From SFDP01 sp051891855 (GTDB taxonomy: Bacteria; Bacillota; Clostridia; Lachnospirales; Lachnospiraceae), in contig JBJFFP010000058.1 of assembly GCA_051891855.1 (NCBI GenBank), positions 1-64,000 of the forward strand: DNA of 64,000 nt. The letters are read 5' to 3'. The position numbers and the translations under genes are program-made. Positions within the stretch are counted from its first letter, which is position 1, and the number at the start of each line of letters is the position of its first letter. Below the pieces are notes generated by a model. The model did no database searches and had not been told where the DNA came from. It saw nothing but the letters and a program-made list of their open reading frames with translations. This document shows, piece after piece, positions 59,615 through 64,000 of the stretch.

Positions 59615-61198
59615 ATGTGTTCGATACTATGTTACGCAGGAAAGGATATGGAGATAAAGCTTTGGGAAGACAGTCTGGCAAGGACAACCATGCGGGGACC
59701 GGATGCAGCTAATGTAGTGGAGACTAAATTCGGGATTATGGGCTTTGCCCGTCTGGCCATTATGGGACTTTCAGAGGAAGGGATGCAGCCCTTCAAACAG
59801 GATGAGGACTGGGTAGTCTGCAACGGTGAGATTTATGGCTTTCGCAGGTTGAAGCGGGAGCTTGAGGAGAGAGGATATACCTTTCACAGTGGTTCCGATT
59901 GTGAGGTCTTACTGCCTCTGTACCGGGAATACGGGCCGGAGATGTTTTCTCATCTGGATGCCGAGTATGCCTGTGTCCTTTATGACGGAAAAACCGATAC
60001 TCTGCTGGCTGCAAGAGACCCTATCGGAATCCGCCCTTTATTTTACGGTTATTCCCAAAGCGGAAGGATAGCCTTTGCCAGTGAGCCTAAATGTCTGATG
60101 GACAGGGTGGAAAAGATATTTCCCTTTCCTCCCGGCCATTATTACCTGAACGGGGAGTTTATTCCTTATGAGAAAATCGATGAGGTACATGGATATATTC
60201 ATGAGGATCTGGATACCATAACGGCAAAAATCAGGGACAAGCTGATCCGGGGTGTGGAAAAGCGCCTTGATGCAGATGCTCCCTTGGGCTTTTTGTTATC
60301 CGGCGGTCTGGATTCCAGTCTGGTATGTGCCATTGCAGCCAATATCCTGAAACGTCCTATTCGTACCTTTGCCATCGGTATGGATGTGGATGCCATTGAC
60401 TTAAAATATGCTAAGCAGGTGGCAGATTTTATCGGGGCCCATCATACAGAAGTGATTATGACCAGAGAGCAGGTTCTGGACAGCCTGGAAACGGTGATTG
60501 AGGCTCTGGCCACTTATGATATTACCACCATTCGGGCCAGCATGGGCATGTATCTGGTCTGTAAGGCTATTCATCAGCAGACGGATTTAAAGGTATTGCT
60601 GACAGGAGAGATTTCCGATGAGCTTTTTGGATATAAATATACGGATTTTGCTCCCAGTGCCGAGGAATTTCAGAAGGAAGCGGCAAAGCGGCTAAGGCAG
60701 CTGCATTATTATGATGTACTCCGTGCTGACCGGTGTCTGGCGGCCAACAGCCTGGAGGCCAGAGTTCCCTTTGGGGATCTGGACTTTGTCCGTTACGTGA
60801 TGTCCATTGACCCGGCGAAAAAATTAAATACCTATGGAAAGGGTAAATATTTACTGCGAAAGGCCTTTGAAAAGGATGAAATTTTACCGGAGGAAATTCT
60901 CTGGAGGGAGAAGGCGGCCTTTTCCGATGCAGTAGGACACAGTATGGTGGATGATTTGAAGGAGTATGCCGAAACAGTGTACAGTGATGAGGAATACGAA
61001 AGACTTCGCGGAAAGTATGAGTTCGCTACCCCCTTTACTAAGGAAAGCCTGCTGTATCGGGAAATTTTTGAACGATACTATCCCGGCCAGGCGCATATGA
61101 TTCCGGATTTTTGGATGCCAAATAAGGAATGGGAGGGCTGTAATGTAAACGATCCCAGTGCCAGAGTTTTAACGAATTATGGTGACAGCGGGCTGTAA
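59615..61198 (+). CDS. asnB: Asparagine synthase (glutamine-hydrolysing)
   Basis: AsnB amidates aspartate using glutamine and ATP. The 527 residues begin MCSILCYAG, with the class II amidotransferase Cys after the start Met, and the synthetase domain has the PPi loop LLSGGLDSSLVCAIA. Size and order match the E. coli AsnB type. AAGGAGGAG precedes the ATG. It is transcribed behind an attenuator-like leader (59455-59560) and lies 86 bases before purB, with no clear terminator between them. Confidence 0.96.
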   Translation: MCSILCYAGKDMEIKLWEDSLARTTMRGPDAANVVETKFGIMGFARLAIMGLSEEGMQPFKQDEDWVVCNGEIYGFRRLKRELEERGYTFHSGSDCEVLLPLYREYGPEMFSHLDAEYACVLYDGKTDTLLAARDPIGIRPLFYGYSQSGRIAFASEPKCLMDRVEKIFPFPPGHYYLNGEFIPYEKIDEVHGYIHEDLDTITAKIRDKLIRGVEKRLDADAPLGFLLSGGLDSSLVCAIAANILKRPIRTFAIGMDVDAIDLKYAKQVADFIGAHHTEVIMTREQVLDSLETVIEALATYDITTIRASMGMYLVCKAIHQQTDLKVLLTGEISDELFGYKYTDFAPSAEEFQKEAAKRLRQLHYYDVLRADRCLAANSLEARVPFGDLDFVRYVMSIDPAKKLNTYGKGKYLLRKAFEKDEILPEEILWREKAAFSDAVGHSMVDDLKEYAETVYSDEEYERLRGKYEFATPFTKESLLYREIFERYYPGQAHMIPDFWMPNKEWEGCNVNDPSARVLTNYGDSGL

Positions 61199-61284
61199 AG
61201 TATGATACACTAAGGGACGTGAGAGAATTGGAATGGCTGTTTTAACAGTGAATAAAGCGTAAATACTTCAGTATGGAGGAATCT

Positions 61285-62736
61285 ATGAGAACAGATATTT
61301 ACTTAAGTCCCTTATCGGAACGTTATGCCAGCAGGGAAATGCAGTATATTTTTTCGCCGGATATGAAGTTTCGTACCTGGAGAAAGCTGTGGATTGCCCT
61401 AGCAGAAACCCAAAAAGAGCTGGGATTAAGTCAGAACGGAAAGCCGGTTATCACTCAGGAGCAGATTGATGAGCTGAAGGCCCATGCCGAGGAGATTAAT
61501 TATGATGTGGCAAAGGCCAGAGAGAAGGAAGTCCGCCATGATGTGATGAGCCATGTATATGCTTACGGACAGCAGTGTCCGAAGGCAGCGGGAATCATCC
61601 ATTTGGGGGCTACCTCCTGCTATGTAGGGGATAACACGGATATTATTGTGATGACCGAGGGGCTTAAGCTGGTGAAGAAGAAGCTTCTCAATGTAATAAA
61701 GGAGCTGGCGGATTTTGCAGAGGAATATAAGAGCCAGCCTACGCTGGCCTTTACTCATTTTCAGCCGGCACAGCCTACTACGGTGGGGAAAAGGGCTACG
61801 CTCTGGCTTCAGGAGTTCTATCTGGATTTGGAAGATTTGCAGCATGTTCTGGATTCCATGAAGCTGTTGGGCTCAAAGGGAACCACCGGAACTCAGGCTT
61901 CTTTTCTGGAGCTGTTTAACGGGGATCAGGAAACCATAGATAAGATTGATCCTATGATTGCGGCTAAAATGGGCTTTAAGGAATGCTATCCGGTATCCGG
62001 ACAGACCTATTCCCGTAAGGTAGATACCCGGGTAGCCAATGTGCTGGCAGGTATTGCAGCCAGTGCCCATAAGATGAGCAATGATATCCGTCTTTTACAG
62101 CATTTAAAGGAAGTGGAAGAGCCCTTTGAAAAGAGTCAGATTGGTTCCTCTGCAATGGCTTATAAACGAAATCCCATGAGGAGTGAACGAATCGCTTCTC
62201 TGGCTCGTTATGTTATGGTGGATGCCCTGAATCCGGCGATTACCTCTGCAACACAGTGGTTTGAGAGAACGCTGGACGATTCGGCCAATAAGAGATTGTC
62301 CATCCCGGAAGGCTTTCTGGCAGTAGACGGAATATTGGATTTATGCCTGAACGTAGTAGATGGCCTGGTGGTATACCCTAAGGTCATCGAGAAGCGTCTG
62401 TTAAGTGAACTGCCCTTTATGGCCACGGAAAATATTATGATGGATGCGGTAAAAAACGGTGGCAACCGTCAGGAGCTGCATGAACGCATCCGCCAGCTTT
62501 CCATGGAGGCCGGAAAGAGGGTGAAGGTGGAAGGAAGGGAGAATAATCTGCTGGAGCTGATTGCTGCCGATCCGGCCTTTAACCTGACTATGGAGGAACT
62601 GGAGAAAACCATGGATCCCATAAAATATGTAGGCCGTTCCAGGGAACAGACGGAAAGATTTCTGAAAGAGGTTATCCGTCCTTTGCTCAAAGAAAATGAA
62701 GAGCTGCTTGGCATGAAGGCAGAGATTAATGTGTAA
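61285..62736 (+). CDS. purB: Adenylosuccinate lyase
   Basis: PurB catalyses two fumarate-releasing steps in purine synthesis. The 483 residues show the signature loop GSSAMAYKRNPMRSERIA, of the type seen in longer eukaryote-like and clostridial enzymes, plus HDVMSHVYAYGQQCP and LGATSCYVGDNTD. The ATG at 61285 is set by TATGGAGGAATCT; an in-frame ATG at 61273 is part of that site. It precedes purA, so the AMP branch genes are adjacent. Confidence 0.96.
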   Translation: MRTDIYLSPLSERYASREMQYIFSPDMKFRTWRKLWIALAETQKELGLSQNGKPVITQEQIDELKAHAEEINYDVAKAREKEVRHDVMSHVYAYGQQCPKAAGIIHLGATSCYVGDNTDIIVMTEGLKLVKKKLLNVIKELADFAEEYKSQPTLAFTHFQPAQPTTVGKRATLWLQEFYLDLEDLQHVLDSMKLLGSKGTTGTQASFLELFNGDQETIDKIDPMIAAKMGFKECYPVSGQTYSRKVDTRVANVLAGIAASAHKMSNDIRLLQHLKEVEEPFEKSQIGSSAMAYKRNPMRSERIASLARYVMVDALNPAITSATQWFERTLDDSANKRLSIPEGFLAVDGILDLCLNVVDGLVVYPKVIEKRLLSELPFMATENIMMDAVKNGGNRQELHERIRQLSMEAGKRVKVEGRENNLLELIAADPAFNLTMEELEKTMDPIKYVGRSREQTERFLKEVIRPLLKENEELLGMKAEINV

Positions 62737-62817
62737 AAGAAGGGATAGCTTTGCTAATTATACGAAAGATTTTTGTAGGAAGAAATTCAACAGAGAGAAT
62801 CAATCAGGAGGTTGCAT

Positions 62818-64000
62818 ATGGTAAATGCAATTGTAGGTGCCAACTGGGGCGATGAAGGAAAAGGAAAAATTACGGATATGCTGGCTAAGGAAGCGGATAT
62901 TATCGTTCGCTTTCAGGGAGGAGCTAATGCAGGCCATACCATTGTAAATAAGTACGGTAAATTTGCACTGCACATTGTTCCCTCCGGTATTTTTTATGAT
63001 CATACCACCAGCATTATCGGTAACGGCGTGGCCTTAAATGTTCCCAAGCTGTTTGAGGAGCTGGAAAGCCTAAAAAGCCAGGGGGTTCCGTCGCCTAAAA
63101 TTCTGGTTTCCGACAGAGCCCAGATGGTGATGAGCTACCATATTTTATTTGATCAATATGAAGAAGAAAGATTGGGGAAGGATTCCTTTGGCTCTACTAA
63201 ATCCGGGATTGCCCCTTTTTATTCTGATAAATTTGCCAAAATCGGTTTTCAGGTAAGTGAGCTTTTCGATGAAGCTTCCCTGATGGAAAAAATCAAAAGA
63301 GTTTGTGATACCAAGAATGTTATTCTGGAGCATCTTTACCATAAGCCGAAGCTGGAGCCTGAGCAGATATATCGGGAGCTGATGAGCTATAAGGAAATGG
63401 TTTCTCCTTATGTGTGCGATGTTTCTTTATTCCTGTGGAAGGCTATTCAGGAAGGAAAGAACATTCTTTTGGAGGGACAGCTGGGGTCACTGAAGGACCC
63501 GGATCACGGAATCTATCCTATGGTTACCTCCTCTTCAACACTGGCAGCCTACGGAGCCATCGGCGCCGGGATACCTCCCTATGAAATCAAAAAAATCATT
63601 ACCGTTTGCAAGGCTTATTCCAGTGCGGTGGGAGCAGGAGCCTTCGTTTCCGAAATTTTCGGAGAAGAGGCAGATGAGCTGAGAAGACGGGGAGGAGACG
63701 GCGGCGAATATGGTGCTACCACCGGACGACCCAGAAGAATGGGTTGGTTTGATGCAGTTGCCTCTAAATACGGCTGCCGTATCCAGGGAACCACAGATGT
63801 GGCCTTTACGGTGCTTGACGTACTGGGCTACCTGGATGAGATTCCTGTTTGTGTAGGCTATGAAATTGACGGCAAAGTAACTACAGATTTTCCTACCACC
63901 AGTCTGCTGAATAAGGCAAAACCGGTGCTGGAGGTACTGCCGGGCTGGAAGTGTGATATCCGGGGAATTAAGGAGTATGAGGATTTGCCGGAAAATTGTC
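62818..64000 (+). CDS. purA: Adenylosuccinate synthetase, 3' end outside the window
   Basis: PurA joins IMP and aspartate with GTP, the step before PurB in AMP synthesis. The 394 residues visible begin MVNAIVGANWGDEGKGKITD, with the P-loop GDEGKGK, the catalytic aspartate D13-type position and GGANAGHT, and later LEGQLGSLKDPDHGIYPMVTSSST and the GRPRRMGW segment. In the family this glutamine-rich segment usually reads EGAQG. CAGGAGG precedes the ATG. The gene runs past the window end; roughly 30 residues are probably missing. Confidence 0.96.
   Translation, partial: MVNAIVGANWGDEGKGKITDMLAKEADIIVRFQGGANAGHTIVNKYGKFALHIVPSGIFYDHTTSIIGNGVALNVPKLFEELESLKSQGVPSPKILVSDRAQMVMSYHILFDQYEEERLGKDSFGSTKSGIAPFYSDKFAKIGFQVSELFDEASLMEKIKRVCDTKNVILEHLYHKPKLEPEQIYRELMSYKEMVSPYVCDVSLFLWKAIQEGKNILLEGQLGSLKDPDHGIYPMVTSSSTLAAYGAIGAGIPPYEIKKIITVCKAYSSAVGAGAFVSEIFGEEADELRRRGGDGGEYGATTGRPRRMGWFDAVASKYGCRIQGTTDVAFTVLDVLGYLDEIPVCVGYEIDGKVTTDFPTTSLLNKAKPVLEVLPGWKCDIRGIKEYEDLPENC

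Overview
The window is chromosomal DNA of a low-to-mid GC, endospore-forming Clostridia, most likely a member of the Lachnospiraceae. This rests on gene content and order: the complete spoIIIAA-AH operon, recN next to spoIVB, a type III glutamine synthetase, DapL, a DUF6020 membrane protein and a clostridial ANTAR regulator beside glnA. Almost all of it is well-preserved, tightly packed core genome. I see no rRNA, tRNA, CRISPR array, insertion sequence or prophage.

Layout. 1-11 kb holds the end of a GGDEF gene and then the translation/RNA block rimP-nusA-ylxR-ylxQ-infB-rbfA-nrnA-truB-ribF, followed by rpsO and pnp. A small stand-alone glycyl-radical protein (grcA-like) lies on the minus strand at 11.3-11.5 kb. 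11.7-16.7 kb is the spoIIIA operon behind a probable sigma-E promoter. 16.8-30 kb carries prfC, a transglutaminase-like lipoprotein, and the run asp23-like/nusB/xseA/xseB/ispA/dxs/tlyA/nadK/argR/recN/spoIVB. 30-34.4 kb (minus strand) is a sensing and uptake module: a CstA-family transporter, a LytTR response regulator, a LytS-type kinase and a small Cys-rich membrane protein. 34.5-36.5 kb is the only untidy stretch, with a half-size EamA transporter, remnants of a glycosyltransferase and possibly a MarR-type regulator, and an unknown membrane-anchored protein.

36.6-64 kb is rich in glutamine and amide-nitrogen enzymes: glnN-purF (minus), pyrG-gltB-gltD-glnA-ANTAR regulator (plus), dapL, a CZB chemoreceptor, carA-carB (minus), a DUF6020 protein, asnB, purB and the start of purA.

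Most interesting observation. The untranslated leaders of glnN, pyrG, carA and asnB each contain an intrinsic terminator and a small hairpin with a six-base loop of the form AARGGY (A at position 1, G at position 4). In the first three the hairpin shares bases with the 5' arm of the terminator, so the two folds exclude each other. An ANTAR-domain protein, the protein family that binds hexaloop RNA hairpins to cause antitermination, is encoded in the pyrG-gltBD-glnA operon. I infer a local nitrogen antitermination regulon. A second regulatory find is three LytTR-type half-sites with exact 21-bp period just upstream of the cstA promoter, next to the LytTR regulator gene. Leader terminators also occur before rimP (compare NusA autoregulation), and a 22-bp stem-loop precedes pnp.
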